Below, in pieces: positions 10,038 to 20,099 of a DNA stretch of 49,683 nucleotides; position 1 is the stretch's first letter; every line of letters starts with the position of its first letter. Made by a program: the position numbers and the translations under genes. A model generated the notes under the pieces. The model was not told the origin of the DNA, ran no database searches, and worked only from the letters and a program-made list of their open reading frames with translations. The DNA comes from Desulforamulus aquiferis (GTDB lineage: Bacteria; Bacillota; Desulfotomaculia; Desulfotomaculales; Desulfotomaculaceae): NCBI GenBank assembly GCA_004143605.1, contig AWVY01000017.1, positions 1 through 49,683 of the forward strand, in the 5' to 3' direction.

Positions 10038-10385
10038 TTGGAGAAGACGAAGGTTTTATTTCATGTTTCAGAAAATGAAGTATGGCCAAAGGCATTAACA
10101 AATATTCAAAACTTCCTTAAGGATGTAAGTGATAATCAGGTGGAGATCGAGCTGGTGGCTAATGCTGGGGCTGTAAATTTTTATTACGATAATGATAAGG
10201 TAAATTTACATGAGCAAATGAGCAGCTTATCCTCCCGGGGTGTTAAATTCGCAGCCTGTCGTAATGCCCTTCAGGCTCATTCCTTAAAGGAAGAGCTTCT
10301 ACCTGAATTTGTTCAGGTAGTTCCGGGAGGAATAACGGAGATCGTAAAAAAACAAAGTATGGGCTTTATTTATATAAAGCCTTAA
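10038..10385 (+). CDS. DsrE/DsrF-like protein
   Basis: This small intact protein of 115 residues is of the DsrE-like family (COG1416 type). It has the alpha/beta pattern with LVANAGAVNFYYDN, and one conserved Cys in KFAACRNALQ followed by VVPGGITEIV. Relatives take part in sulfur transfer or are uncharacterised. The start is the TTG at 10038 after GGGGGA. It is the last gene before a terminator, in the same operon as isethionate lyase, so a role in handling the sulfur released as sulfite is plausible but not shown. Confidence 0.8.
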   Translation: MEKTKVLFHVSENEVWPKALTNIQNFLKDVSDNQVEIELVANAGAVNFYYDNDKVNLHEQMSSLSSRGVKFAACRNALQAHSLKEELLPEFVQVVPGGITEIVKKQSMGFIYIKP

Positions 10386-10400
10386 AGGATTTGCTGGTCG

Positions 10401-10429
10401 AGCCGAGGATATTTATCCCCGGCTTTTTT
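10401..10429 (+). terminator. Terminator of the isethionate operon
   Basis: AGCCGAGGAT pairs with ATCCCCGGCT (one mismatch) at 10401-10424 and is followed by a six-base T run. It separates the isethionate operon from the hydroxyproline genes. Confidence 0.8.
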
Positions 10430-10486
10430 GATTTAATGATACAGTATACTAAAATAACATTGCTTAGAATTGTAACCTTTTCAAGG

Positions 10487-10492
10487 TATAAT
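10487..10492 (+). promoter_or_regulatory. Possible -10 box for the hypD unit
   Basis: TATAAT lies about 85 bases before the activase start. No good -35 box was found at the usual spacing, and no -24/-12 element is present, so this unit appears not to share the sigma-54 control. Confidence 0.35.
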
Positions 10493-10575
10493 AAAGGGAT
10501 AGACAAAAGTCTATTGCAGACTGTAGAAAAAGATACAAGGGTTTTAATAATCCCGAGCAGCGACATGAGGTGCAT

Positions 10576-11477
10576 ATGGAAAAAGCAACCATCTTTAATA
10601 TACAAAAGTTTTGTGTTCATGATGGACCTGGCATTCGCACAACGGTTTTCTTTAAGGGTTGTCCCCTAAACTGCCTGTGGTGCCACAATCCTGAGAGTCA
10701 GCATTTCCAAAGAGAAATACTGTACAATCAAGAAAAGTGTACTGGCTGTGGCCAATGCCTGCAGAGCTGCCTGTACCAGGCAATTAGGTTAGATGGAAAA
10801 TACATAGTTCAGGAAAAGAAAAAGTGTGTCCTATGCGAAGCGTGTATCGAACACTGTATCAATAATGCCAGGGAAGTTTCGGGAAAAGAGTATTCCCTGA
10901 AAGAGGTTCTAAATGAGATAGAAAGGGATAGGCCATTTTATGAGCAGTCGGGAGGCGGGGTAACCTTCTCTGGGGGTGAGGCCCTTTGCCAGATAGACTT
11001 TGTTACTGAACTTGCTAAGTTATGCAAAAAGAGAGGGATTTCTGTTGCCATAGACACCTGTGGTTATGTGCCTTTGAGAGCTTTGAGAAGGTGTTGCCAT
11101 ATGTGGATTTATTCCTATATGACTTAAAGTTAATGGATGCTTCCCTTCATAAAAAGTATACGGGACAGGATAATCAGCTAATATTGGAGAATTTTAGAAA
11201 GCTCTCCGCCAGTGGGGGGAACATAAATTTAAGAATACCATTGGTAGAAGATATAAGCTCCCAGGATATTAACCTAAAAGCAACCATAGATTTTATCCAG
11301 GGAATGAATATATCCTTGATTAACTTGCTACCCTATCATTCCATTGGAAGTAATAAATACACAAAATTAAACAGGAAATATCAGGGGGAATCCTTTAAAG
11401 CGCCAACGGAACAAAGATTGGCAGAAATCAGCCAGTTATTTAGTAAAAAAGGTTTTAATATTAAGATTGGGGGTTAG
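10576..11477 (+). CDS. Hydroxyproline dehydratase activating enzyme (radical SAM)
   Basis: This is a second glycyl radical enzyme activase of about 300 residues, placed before hypD. It has CVHDGPGIRTTVF, the SAM-cluster motif in GCPLNCLWCHNP, two 4Fe-4S sets (CTGCGQCLQSC and CVLCEACIEHC) and SGGGVTFSGGEAL. One base is missing near 11082, in CCTTTGAGAG; the repaired frame reads DTCGYVPFESFEKVLPYVD. The start is the ATG at 10576, five bases after GAGG, rather than the GTG at 10570. It is clearly different from the IslB-type activase 1.5 kb upstream, so each radical enzyme here has its own activase. Confidence 0.88.
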
Positions 11478-11481
11478 AACT

Positions 11482-13855
11482 TTGGACAGGGGCATGAATG
11501 AAAGAATAAAAAGGCTGAGGAATCAGAGTTTAACCGTTGAGCCCAGCATATCCATTGAAAGGGCAAGGTTGGTAACCGAAGCTATCAAAGGTATGCCGGT
11601 ACGGTGGAAACACCAATCCTAAGAGCCTTAACCTTTAAACATATCTTAGAAAACCAAACCCTTTGCATTAATGAAGGAGAACTTATTGTGGGGGAAAAGG
11701 GGGAGGGACCACAATCAGCTCCAACCTACCCTGAATTATGCTGCCATACCCTGGATGATTTTGAAGTTATGAACAACAGGGATAAGATCTCTTTTAAAGT
11801 TAGTGAAGAAAGTAAAACCATCCAAAGGGAAAGAATAATACCCTATTGGCAAAAAAGATCCCTACGGGAACATATCTTTAAGCAGATGACCCAGGAGTGG
11901 AAGGATTGCTATGAAGGTGGTATCTTTACCGAATTTATGGAACAAAGGGCACCGGGTCACACGGTAGCAGATGGGAAGATGTATCAAAAGGGCTTTTTAG
12001 ACTTTAAAAAGGAAATTGAAAAATCTATTGAAGGGATAGACTACCTTAATGATGGGCAGTCCTATGAGAAAAAAGCACAATTAGAGGCCATGAAAATCTG
12101 CTGCGAAGCCATAATTATTTATGGCAAACGCTATGGTGCTTTAGCCAGGGAGCTGGCAGAAGAAGAGCAGGACCCCAGAAGAAGGGCGGAATTACAGGCT
12201 ATTGCTCAAAATTGTGAGGTAGTACCGGCCCATAAACCAGAGACCTTTGCCCAGGCCATTCAGATGTATTGGTTTGTTCATCTAGGGGTAACCCTGGAGC
12301 TTAATAATTGGGACTCCTTTAGTCCGGGACGTTTGGATCAACATTTAAATCCCTTCTACCAAAAAGACCTGGAAGCAGGAATATTGACTGAGGATCAGGC
12401 AAAAGAGCTTTTAGAATGCCTTTGGGTAAAGTTTAATAACCAGCCGGCCCCTCCAAAGGTTGGAATTACTTTAAAGGAAAGCGGGACCTACACAGACTTT
12501 GCCAATATCAACAGCGGTGGGGTAAAATCCGACGGCTCAGATGGTGTCAATGACGTATCCTTTATAATATTAGACGTAATGGATGAAATGAAATTGCTTC
12601 AGCCCAGCTCAAATGTTCAGATTAGCAGGAAGACACCTCATCGATTTATAAAAAGGGCCTGCGAGATATCACGAAAGGGCTGGGGACAACCGGCCCTATA
12701 TAATACAGATGCCATTATACAGGAGATGTTAAGGGTAGGAAAGGATATTGTTGATGCAAGGGAGGGCGGGGCCAGCGGCTGTGTTGAGACCGGGGCCTTT
12801 GGTAAAGAGGCCTATATTTTAACAGGTTACTTTAACCTGCCTAAAATCCTAGAGCTTACCTTAAATGACGGTTTTGATAACAGAACAGGAAAACAACTTG
12901 GCTTAGCCACCGGAAACGCCGTAGATTACAGATCCTTTGAAGAACTATTGGAGGCATTTGCAAAACAGCTGAATCACTTTGTAGATATCAAGATCAAGGG
13001 CAATCATATCATAGAAAAATTGTATGCAGCCATATGCCTTGCCCATTTCTATCAATCGTTGTAAGTGACTGCATCTTAAGTGGAAAGGATTATAATGCCG
13101 GGGGTGCTAGATATAACACCTCCTATATTCAAGGTGTAGGCATTGGAACCCTCACCGATTGTCTTTCCTCTATTAAATACAACGTTTTTGAACAAAAGAG
13201 ATTTTCCATGGCAGAATTGCTGCAGGCATTGGCAGATGATTTTGAGGGTCATGGGTACGTTCATAATAGCGTTCTCAATAAAACCCCTAAATATGGCAAT
13301 GATGATGATTACGCCGATCAATTGATGCTAACGGCCTTTAATGCATTTTATGAATCTGTTAACGGTCGGAAAAATATGAAGGGTGGAACCTACCGTATTG
13401 ATATGCTGCCAACCACCTGTCATGTCTACTTTGGCTCAGTAACGGGGGCTACCCCCAATGGTCGAATTGCAGGCAAGCCACTTTCGGAGGGCATTTCCCC
13501 AGAACAGGGTTCAGATAGGCGTGGACCAACTGCAGTGATCAAATCCGCTGCCAAGATGGATCACCTTCGCACCGGGGGAACACTCTTAAACCAGAAATTT
13601 AGTCCTTCGGTGGTGGCTGGTGATGAAGGGTTAGAAAATATGGTTTCCCTGGTACGAACCTATTTTAATATGGACGGACACCACATTCAGTTTAACGTAA
13701 TAGATAAAAGGACATTACTGGCAGCCCAGGAAAGACCCGAGGAATACAAAGACCTAATTGTAAGGGTGGCCGGTTACAGTGATCATTTTCATAATCTTAG
13801 CAAGGAATTGCAGGATGAAATCATCGCCAGGACAGAGCAGTCTTTTAGTTGTTAA
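11482..13855 (+). CDS. hypD: trans-4-hydroxy-L-proline dehydratase (glycyl radical enzyme)
   Basis: The enzyme dehydrates trans-4-hydroxy-L-proline to (S)-1-pyrroline-5-carboxylate, which proline reductase genes elsewhere would reduce to proline. After repair of two breaks (near 11590 and 13031) it has 791 residues. With the TTG start at 11482, behind GGGGG, its numbering matches Clostridioides difficile HypD as I recall it: Phe152 and His160 (FMEQRAPGH), Asp278 (NNWD), Cys434 and Glu436 (SGCVETG), Tyr450 and Thr645. The glycyl loop RVAGYS is near the C-terminus. Such agreement at every pocket position makes the call firm. No proC was seen in the window. It gives the cell a way to use collagen-derived hydroxyproline. 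Confidence 0.93.
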
Positions 13856-13857
13856 AC

Positions 13858-13893
13858 AAAAGGCCGGGAGTTATTGCATAAACTCCGGCTTTA
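13858..13893 (+). terminator. Terminator of the hypD unit
   Basis: AAAGGCCGGGAGTT pairs with AACTCCGGCTTT (small bulge), and the stem starts just after the hypD stop codon. The T run is weak. Confidence 0.6.
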
Positions 13894-13910
13894 GCCTTAC
13901 TTGGGATAGG

Positions 13911-15260
13911 TTAAGTTTTGAACCAATCAGATTGACTTTCATCCATCAAGACATCATCTGATACTATTTTTACCAGCACCCTGGTATTTGCATTAGCCGG
14001 AGGCTTTAGATATATGGTAAAGGTGGCACTGGAGCGGGGCTCCAGATTAAGGATATCAGAAATTTTTTGGTCATATACTTTGCCATTTCCTGCGTCTAGA
14101 GCTGCGTAGACTTTAGTATTGGCAGCCACAGCTGACCCATCATTATGAACTGTCACCTTTAGCTCAATTTGACGTGTAGTACCTGGTAGGTCCACTGGTG
14201 TGTTATGACCGGCTGGGGTATTAAGGGTAATATTTGGGCCTTGCGGTCTCTGTATTCATCTGGTATTTGTCCGATTTTCCAACCTGTGCCGGTGGTTTCT
14301 ACATAGTAATATTTTTCACCCTGAAATTCATAATAGACACCGGAAAGGTTTTCCCCTTTAACTCCCACGCCATATGGCAGGATCTCCGGGTAGCATAACT
14401 AAAACTACCCCGAAGTTCATTTCTTTAAGGATGGAGGCCAGCAGTATACTGGTATCTTCGCAGTCGCCATTTTGTTCTACCAGTGTTTCAAGGGGGTATC
14501 TGGCATACTGGTCATAGCCTTTGGAAGCGTTATCTGATATATATTTTAAATTTTGCACAAAGGAGACCACAAACTCTACTGTCTGGTTGGGCGAATACCC
14601 TTCCTGCTTTACCACTTCCATAAACTTGGCTGCTATCCTAGAAATAAACACGTCATCCACGGGATCTGTGACATAGACCGAATAGTCATTGGTAGGAATG
14701 CGTTTCAAGCCGGTGTAATAATCATAAGCCTCTTGGGGAATTTGCATCTGGTAGGTCCATTTTTTGCCCCCAAAGCTCCAAACAAATTCTCTATCAATGT
14801 TGTTTGCAATGGTTTCTAGGGAATTATCAATAATTTTTCTATTATTGGACGTAATGTTAATTGTTTGGCTGGTGGAATCCCAGTGGACCTCTGCACCAAG
14901 GGCTTCGCTGACAAATCTGAGGGGAACCAAGGTTCTTCCGTCTTGAATGGATGCGGGCACAGGTAGATCAACGGGAGCACCGTTTTTAAAGGCCACAGGA
15001 TGTCCTACTATAAGTAATGCTTCATAATCACCATTACGTGCAATAATGGTTTGGTTATAGCTGTTCCAGGTTACGCTGGCCCCCAGTGCTTCAAAAACAC
15101 CCCGTAGAGGAACCATAGTTGTACCCTGCTCTATCCTGGGAGGTACATCAAGACTTAGACGGGTTCCATCTACTATAACCGTTGGGGTACTGCCTCCTGC
15201 AGGTAAGCCAAGCATAATAATCAACAGCAGTGCAATGAGGAAAACAGGCCACTTTCTCAA
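13911..15260 (-). CDS. Secreted copper-amine-oxidase-N / transglutaminase-like protein
   Basis: The repaired protein has about 450 residues; bases are missing near 14378 and 14368 and near 14238. A signal peptide (MRKWPVFLIALLLIIMLGL) leads into two copies of the copper amine oxidase N-terminal repeat (TMVPLRGVFEALGASVTW and TLVPLRFVSEALGAEVHW). A transglutaminase-like core follows, with the likely nucleophile Cys in NGDCEDTSILL and a His in the repaired DPAHMAVGV. The tail, about 90 residues, looks like a beta-sandwich domain. It probably acts at the cell surface on proteins or peptidoglycan; the substrate is unknown. The start is a TTG at 15260 behind GAGGAGG. It is convergent with hypD. 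Confidence 0.8.
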
Positions 15261-15345
15261 AAATCTTCGCCTCCTCGAAAGCTTCTTTTGATCATATTTT
15301 CGACAAACCTTTTATGGGTTCCTGCTAACTAGGTAGTAAATGCTG

Positions 15346-16083
15346 TTAACCTAAGGCAGTTATAACTGCATATAGGGCGGTTGCCAAAACTAAAATTGAA
15401 ACACCCTGTTGGAACTTTTCCTGGGGTACCTTTGGGAAGATAATGTAACCCAAGAAGCCCCCCAGGATAGCAAAGGGAATCAGTGTGCCTGATAAAATAA
15501 AGGTTTCTAAGTCCACGGCTCCAATACTGGTTAAAGAAAAAAGGCTTACCAGATAGGCAAGGACAAAAAATGCAGAGGTGGTTGCCCGAAAATGGTCCTT
15601 TAACAACTTTTGATTGTTTAGCAATAGGATTACAGGTGGACCCGGCATACTGATACTACCTGTTAGGATACCGGATATAATTCCTGTGGAGGTTTGCCAT
15701 ATTTTATCCTTTGTCATTTTAACGGTAAAGCCTACTAACATGATTAAGCTGGAAAGGGCGGTAACAATTCCGATGGCAAGCTTAAGTAACTCAACATCAA
15801 AATGGAGGTGAATAAAAATGCCTATAGGAATGCCTAAAATGCTTCCTAAGAAAAGGTTTTTAACTATATTTGTTTTTACCAAACTCCTAACCCGGAAGGT
15901 AAGTACGGATAGGGTCACCAGAGAGATCATCATGTTAAGAATAACCGCAGTATGAGAATCATACACAAGGAGTAGGAGTGGAATGGCTATTAGAGCAAAA
16001 CCAAACCCAGTTATACCCTGCAACATAGCTGCCAGGGTAACAATAAAGGCAGACGCAAGCCAGAGGACGTCAAAGTCTATCAA
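15346..16083 (-). CDS. TauE/SafE (TSUP) family exporter
   Basis: This intact integral membrane protein of 245 residues has about eight spans and the TSUP pattern, two halves each with a Gly/Pro-rich signature (GITGFGFALIAIPLLLL and TGSISMPGPPVILLLNNQ). Members export or import sulfur-containing anions; TauE and related proteins are linked to sulfite or sulfoacetate export in sulfonate users. Being 6 kb from a sulfite-releasing lyase and next to an SsuABC-like transporter fits sulfite export, but the substrate is not proven by sequence. The start is a TTG at 16083 after AGGAG. Confidence 0.82.
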   Translation of the reverse strand: MIDFDVLWLASAFIVTLAAMLQGITGFGFALIAIPLLLLVYDSHTAVILNMMISLVTLSVLTFRVRSLVKTNIVKNLFLGSILGIPIGIFIHLHFDVELLKLAIGIVTALSSLIMLVGFTVKMTKDKIWQTSTGIISGILTGSISMPGPPVILLLNNQKLLKDHFRATTSAFFVLAYLVSLFSLTSIGAVDLETFILSGTLIPFAILGGFLGYIIFPKVPQEKFQQGVSILVLATALYAVITALG

Positions 16084-16118
16084 TTGAAGTCAACTCCTAA
16101 CTAATTATAAGATTAGCA

Positions 16119-16480
16119 CTAAATAACTTTTCCCAAGCAGTAGCCCATAAAGGCAGCTATTAAGGCAAAAATAGTGCTAAGTGCCATATAAAGCAGGGAT
16201 ATAGGCAACTTACCCTTTCTTATCAATCAACGGACTCCATTTCAAAGGTAGAAAAAGTAGTAAAGGAACCTAGGAAACCGATACCAAGCAACAACAATAA
16301 GTCAGCATTAAATAAATGCTGGGCAAAAAGAAAGCCTAACAAAAAAGAACCCACCAGGTTTACTGTAAAGGTGCCGAAGGGAAAGGGGTAATTATGCTTG
16401 GATTGGATTATACTAGTTACCAGGAATCTACCAGTGGCACCTAAAAAGCCACCTGCAGCGACCAATAATAAGTCCTTCAT
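16119..16480 (-). CDS. crcB: Fluoride ion channel CrcB/Fluc, second subunit
   Basis: This small four-span fluoride channel protein has about 120 residues once one T missing near 16224 is restored. It shows the family marks GGFLGATGRFL, FPFGTFTVNLVGSFLLGF and GFLGSFTTFSTFEME. It follows another crcB, as is common in Gram-positive bacteria, where the two paralogues probably pair into a heterodimer. It protects the cell by letting fluoride out. No fluoride riboswitch was recognised upstream. Confidence 0.88.
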
Positions 16481-16512
16481 AAAAAACCACCTGCATTCTC
16501 AGGAATCTTTTC

Positions 16513-16913
16513 TTAAGTGTTCTGTTGCTCCTCCTGTATCTTTCTAAACAAGACTATTGCCAGATGAACACCCATGAAGGAGAGGGATAGCCCCCCTGCT
16601 AAACTAATAATTACATAAATTGCTGCCAGTTCATATTTTGCATGGATAATATAATTCATGGTCTCTACGGAAAAGGTGGAAAAGGTAGTAAGGGAACCAA
16701 TAAAGCCTGTATTAATAGCCAAAAGGTATTTTTTTGGCAAGTTCCAGTTCAATATGCTGGCATAGGCCACAAAGCTTAATAAAAAACAACCAAGGAAGTT
16801 GGCAGTAAGTGTGCCAAAGGGAAATAATGCTGTTGTTGCCCCGTTAAAGGTACTAATAAAATACCTAAAGGCGGCTCCTGCCATGCCCCTACACCCACAG
16901 CTAAGTAATTCAT
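16513..16913 (-). CDS. crcB: Fluoride ion channel CrcB/Fluc, first subunit
   Basis: The CrcB paralogue has about 133 residues, with AGAAFRYFIS, FPFGTLTANFLGCFLLSF and GFIGSLTTFSTFSVET. One G of a G run is missing near 16889; the repaired N-terminus is MNYLAVGVGGMAGAAFRYF, starting at the ATG at 16913 behind TAGGAG. It begins 10 bases after the universal stress gene and precedes the second crcB, so the three form an operon. Confidence 0.88.
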
Positions 16914-16922
16914 CTTTATCTC

Positions 16923-17357
16923 CTACTTTACAATTACTACCGGACATTGAGCCAGCCGAACCACCTTATGGCTCACACTTCCCAGAAAAAATTCCTTAAC
17001 ATTACTTAAGCCCCGGCTACCTATAATAATCTGATCATATTGCCCCTCATTGGCAAAGGAAACAATTGCTTCAGGAATCTCTCCATTTACAGTAATAAAA
17101 CTGGCTTTAATATTTTCGTATTTATTAAAGGCTTCTTCAAAGGGCTCAAAAATGGAGCGGACTCTTATATCTGACAATCTGTTGTATTCATCCTCATTTA
17201 CACCTAGATATATGGACATGTCTTTGGTTAAAGGAATGACAGATAACACTGTCACCTCCAGCTTAAGTCCATAACCGGACAGCTTGATAATATAATCAGA
17301 TGCCCGGATTGAATTATCGGAACCGTCAGTAGCTAATAGAATCTTTATATGAAACAC
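16923..17357 (-). CDS. Universal stress protein (UspA family)
   Basis: This intact protein of 144 residues has the ATP-binding Usp fold: ILLATDGSDNS at the N-terminus and the nucleotide motif GSRGLSNVKEFFLGSVS (G-2x-G-9x-G-S). It likely binds ATP and aids stress survival in the cytoplasm. The GTG start at 17357 has a weak ribosome site; an ATG just inside could be the real start if a base was lost in CATATAAAG. It is the first gene of an operon with two fluoride channels and is divergent from the ABC transporter. Confidence 0.88.
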   Translation of the reverse strand: MFHIKILLATDGSDNSIRASDYIIKLSGYGLKLEVTVLSVIPLTKDMSIYLGVNEDEYNRLSDIRVRSIFEPFEEAFNKYENIKASFITVNGEIPEAIVSFANEGQYDQIIIGSRGLSNVKEFFLGSVSHKVVRLAQCPVVIVK

Positions 17358-17546
17358 CCCATTTAGTATGTTTTACATTTAACATAACACTATTTATTAA
17401 CCATAGCAAGTTGGGGGCTATTAGCAAGCTTTGAAATGGGGTTAACAAGTATATTCTTTTATGTAGATGTTTTGTAATTAGGCAGGATTATTAAATTTTG
17501 TGTTAAATTTTAAATGTAAAATACAAATTAGCGAGGCGATGATTTT

Positions 17547-18516
17547 TTGAAGAAGTTTGTTTTAGTTCTGGCCTGTTTATTCCTGATAGGTCTTATAACA
17601 GGCTGTGGGAATGTAAATCAAGAACCAGCAGCAGAAGTTCCGTATCCAGAAAAAATTGTAATCCAGGCGCCACCAGCACCCCCAACAGCACCGCTGCTAA
17701 AGATGCTTGAAAATAAGCCTTTGGTGACAAAGTTGCTATAGAACTAATCCTCTATAAAAGTGTTGAGGAGGCAACCGCTAGGATTGTAAACGGGGAGGCA
17801 GATTTTACCGTATTACCTGTCAATACCGCATCAAAATTATTTAGCAAAGACATGGATATTTCACTTGCTAACGTAAGCACCTGGGGAATTTTATATCTCC
17901 TCTCCTCTGATAATATTTCAAGCTGGCAAGATTTAAAAGGGAAGGAAATTCATGTTGGTGCCCAAGGGGCAAGCCCGGATATCATTACCCAGTATCTGCT
18001 GGGAAAAATGAAGTCTCAAGTAATGAAGTAATACTAAAATATGCAGGCTCTCCTGAAATTGCTCAGATGCTAATTCAAGGACTTGCCAGTACGGCAGTAC
18101 TCCCGGAACCCCTGGTTACCAATGTCTTAAGCAAAAATCCTAATGTTAAACAAGTTTTTGATTTTGAGCAGGAATGGCAAAGAGTTGAGGACTCAAGCCT
18201 GCCACAGGCCGGGATGGTTGTGCAAAATAAGTTTGTTGAGAAGTATCCGGAAGCACTGGATATAATTCAGAAGTCTTACCAGCAAGCCACAGAGCAGACA
18301 ACAGCAGATCCCTCTTCAGTGGCAAGCCTTGTTCAGGAAAAATTTGATATGCCAGCCAAGGTCTTTGAGAACTCAATGGCTAGAATAGATGTAAGATTTG
18401 TAAATGCCCAGGATGCTAAGGCAGACGTTGATAACTATCTATCTAAGCTGCTGCAATTTTCGCCGGAGATGGTTGGAGGAAAAGTACCAGATGATAAATT
18501 CTACTTGGCTAAGTAA
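17547..18516 (+). CDS. ABC transporter substrate-binding lipoprotein, SsuA/NMT1-like
   Basis: The repaired binding protein has about 323 residues. Its lipoprotein signal peptide ends ITGC, and the two-lobe fold has the typical SWQDLKGKEIHVGAQGASPDIITQYLLGK and QGLASTAVLPEPLV segments. Bases are missing near 17709 (G of GGG) and near 18010. The TTG start at 17547 follows a T run; if one T was lost there, an ATG at 17539 would be in frame instead. The family takes up sulfonates, taurine, nitrate or pyrimidine precursors. Neighbouring sulfonate genes favour a sulfonate, but this is inference. Confidence 0.82.
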
Positions 18517-19246
18517 GGGCTTGTCCCTGCTTAGCCTGATATTTTTCTTAGGCCTTTGGCAAGTAATATCAGGTTTCTATAAACCCGTCATAGTGCCCTC
18601 ACCAATGGAAACTGTCCAGGCTTTGGGTAATCTTATGGCAGGAGGGAAACTCTGGGAACATGCCGGTAATTCCATTGGCAGGGGATTAATAGGATTTTCC
18701 ATTGCTCTGCTGATAGGGACGCCCGTGGGTTTGTTAATGGGTCTTAGTAAATTGATTAGGCAAATGTTCCAACCCTATGTGGTAACACTTCAAGTGGTTC
18801 CTGTTATATCGTGGCTTTTGCTGGCAATGATTTGGTTTGGCTTTGAGCGGGTGCCCATTTTTGTGGTTGTTATTAGCACATTACCGCTGGTTATTATTAA
18901 TCTAGTTCAAGGTGTACAAAATGTGAATCCCCGACTTACTGAAATGGCTAAAACCTTTAAGGTTGAAAGGCGTGCATTAATAGTGGAGGTTTATTTTCCC
19001 CAGGTATTGCCATATCTCTTTGCTGCCATGTCGGCGGGGTTGGGTACGACCTGGAAGGCTGTGGCCATGGCCGAATTTTTAAGTGCCCAGAGGGGAATTG
19101 GTGCAGGGATGGCCACTGCCAGAATAAACTTGGAAACCCCGGAGGTATTTGCCTGGACACTGCTGTTAGTTTTGATGGGTTTAATAACCGATAGGGCCTT
19201 ATACATTGTTAACAGGCGCTTAACCCGCTGGAGGAATGCTGTATGA
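18491..19246 (+). CDS. ABC transporter permease, SsuC/TauC-like
   Basis: This intact inner-membrane permease of 251 residues has about six spans, and its EAA-type loop reads EMAKTFKVERRALIVEVYFPQVLPYLFAAMSAGLG. The N-terminus (LWQVISGFYKPVIVPSPMETVQAL) is typical of SsuC/TauC. The ATG at 18491 lies inside the end of the binding-protein gene, behind GGAGG, so the two are translationally coupled. It passes the substrate delivered by the preceding lipoprotein, with energy from the ATPase that follows. Confidence 0.88.
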   Translation: MINSTWLSKGLSLLSLIFFLGLWQVISGFYKPVIVPSPMETVQALGNLMAGGKLWEHAGNSIGRGLIGFSIALLIGTPVGLLMGLSKLIRQMFQPYVVTLQVVPVISWLLLAMIWFGFERVPIFVVVISTLPLVIINLVQGVQNVNPRLTEMAKTFKVERRALIVEVYFPQVLPYLFAAMSAGLGTTWKAVAMAEFLSAQRGIGAGMATARINLETPEVFAWTLLLVLMGLITDRALYIVNRRLTRWRNAV

Positions 19247-19956
19247 TTAAACTGGAGGGTATTAAAAAGAGACTGGGAGGTATGCAGGTTTTAGAGGACT
19301 TATCCTTTACGGTGCAGCCAGGTGAAATTGTATGCCTTTTGGGGCCTTCTGGATGCGGTAAAACAACTACCCTTCGTATGTTGGCCGGTTTGGATGAACC
19401 CGATGAGGGACATATTCAAGGACTTGATGACATAAAAATAAGTTACGCCTTTCAAGAATCGAGGCTCTTACCTTGGAAAAGTGTAGAGGACAATTTGCAT
19501 TTTGTTCTTAAGAGCCAGATAGAGCTTCCAGAGAGGCAGGCATTGATTGAGCGTTACCTTGACTTAATGGGCTTAGGGGCATATAAAAAATTTTACCCTG
19601 AAGCTTTGAGTGGTGGAATGAAGCAGCGATTATCCTTGTGCAGGGCCTTTGCTTTCCCCCATCAATTATTGTTAATGGACGAACCTTTTAAATTCCTGGA
19701 TGCACCCCTAAGGCTTTCACTGGTAAGGGAGGTAGCCAGGATGTGGGAGTTTAGCGGCAGCAGTATTATTTTTGTAACCCATGATGTGGCAGAAGCTCTG
19801 CTTTTAGGTCATAAGCTGTTGGTTTACTCAAAAAGACCTACCTTGGTAAAGGCTGAGTTTGGTATTGATATACCCCATAAGGACAGGGAGTTAGGGGATG
19901 AAAGATTAGCCCACATTTATGGGCAATTAATGACGGCTCTACAAAAGGAATACTAA
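19243..19956 (+). CDS. ABC transporter ATPase, SsuB/TauB-like
   Basis: This intact 237-residue nucleotide-binding subunit has Walker A GPSGCGKTT (about residue 33), signature LSGGMKQR, Walker B LLLMDEPF and the switch His in FVTHDVAEAL. The D-loop reads FKFLD where GALD is usual. It overlaps the permease gene by four bases, which fixes the ATG start. It powers the preceding importer. Confidence 0.9.
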   Translation: MIKLEGIKKRLGGMQVLEDLSFTVQPGEIVCLLGPSGCGKTTTLRMLAGLDEPDEGHIQGLDDIKISYAFQESRLLPWKSVEDNLHFVLKSQIELPERQALIERYLDLMGLGAYKKFYPEALSGGMKQRLSLCRAFAFPHQLLLMDEPFKFLDAPLRLSLVREVARMWEFSGSSIIFVTHDVAEALLLGHKLLVYSKRPTLVKAEFGIDIPHKDRELGDERLAHIYGQLMTALQKEY

Positions 19957-20013
19957 GAAGCTTTGACAACCGGTACTTTCATAAATTTCTGTGATGCTTT
20001 ACGTAACTATGCC

Positions 20014-20075
20014 TGGATACTATCCGGGCTTGGGTAATTAAAGTGCTGAAAGACGTTTGTTATATAGCGTCTTTC
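20014..20075 (+). terminator. Two hairpins after the ABC operon
   Basis: GCCTGGAT pairs with ATCCGGGC near 20014-20032, and GAAAGACG (20048-20055) pairs with CGTCTTTC (20068-20075). Neither has a strong T run. They probably end the ABC operon or form a leader for fabH. Confidence 0.4.
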
Positions 20076-20099
20076 TTGTGAAAGGAAAGGTTGAAGTAT

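Noticed and set aside
17358-17546. Fluoride riboswitch upstream of the usp-crcB operon
   Set aside because: I could not find the conserved crcB-motif pieces on the minus strand of this gap.
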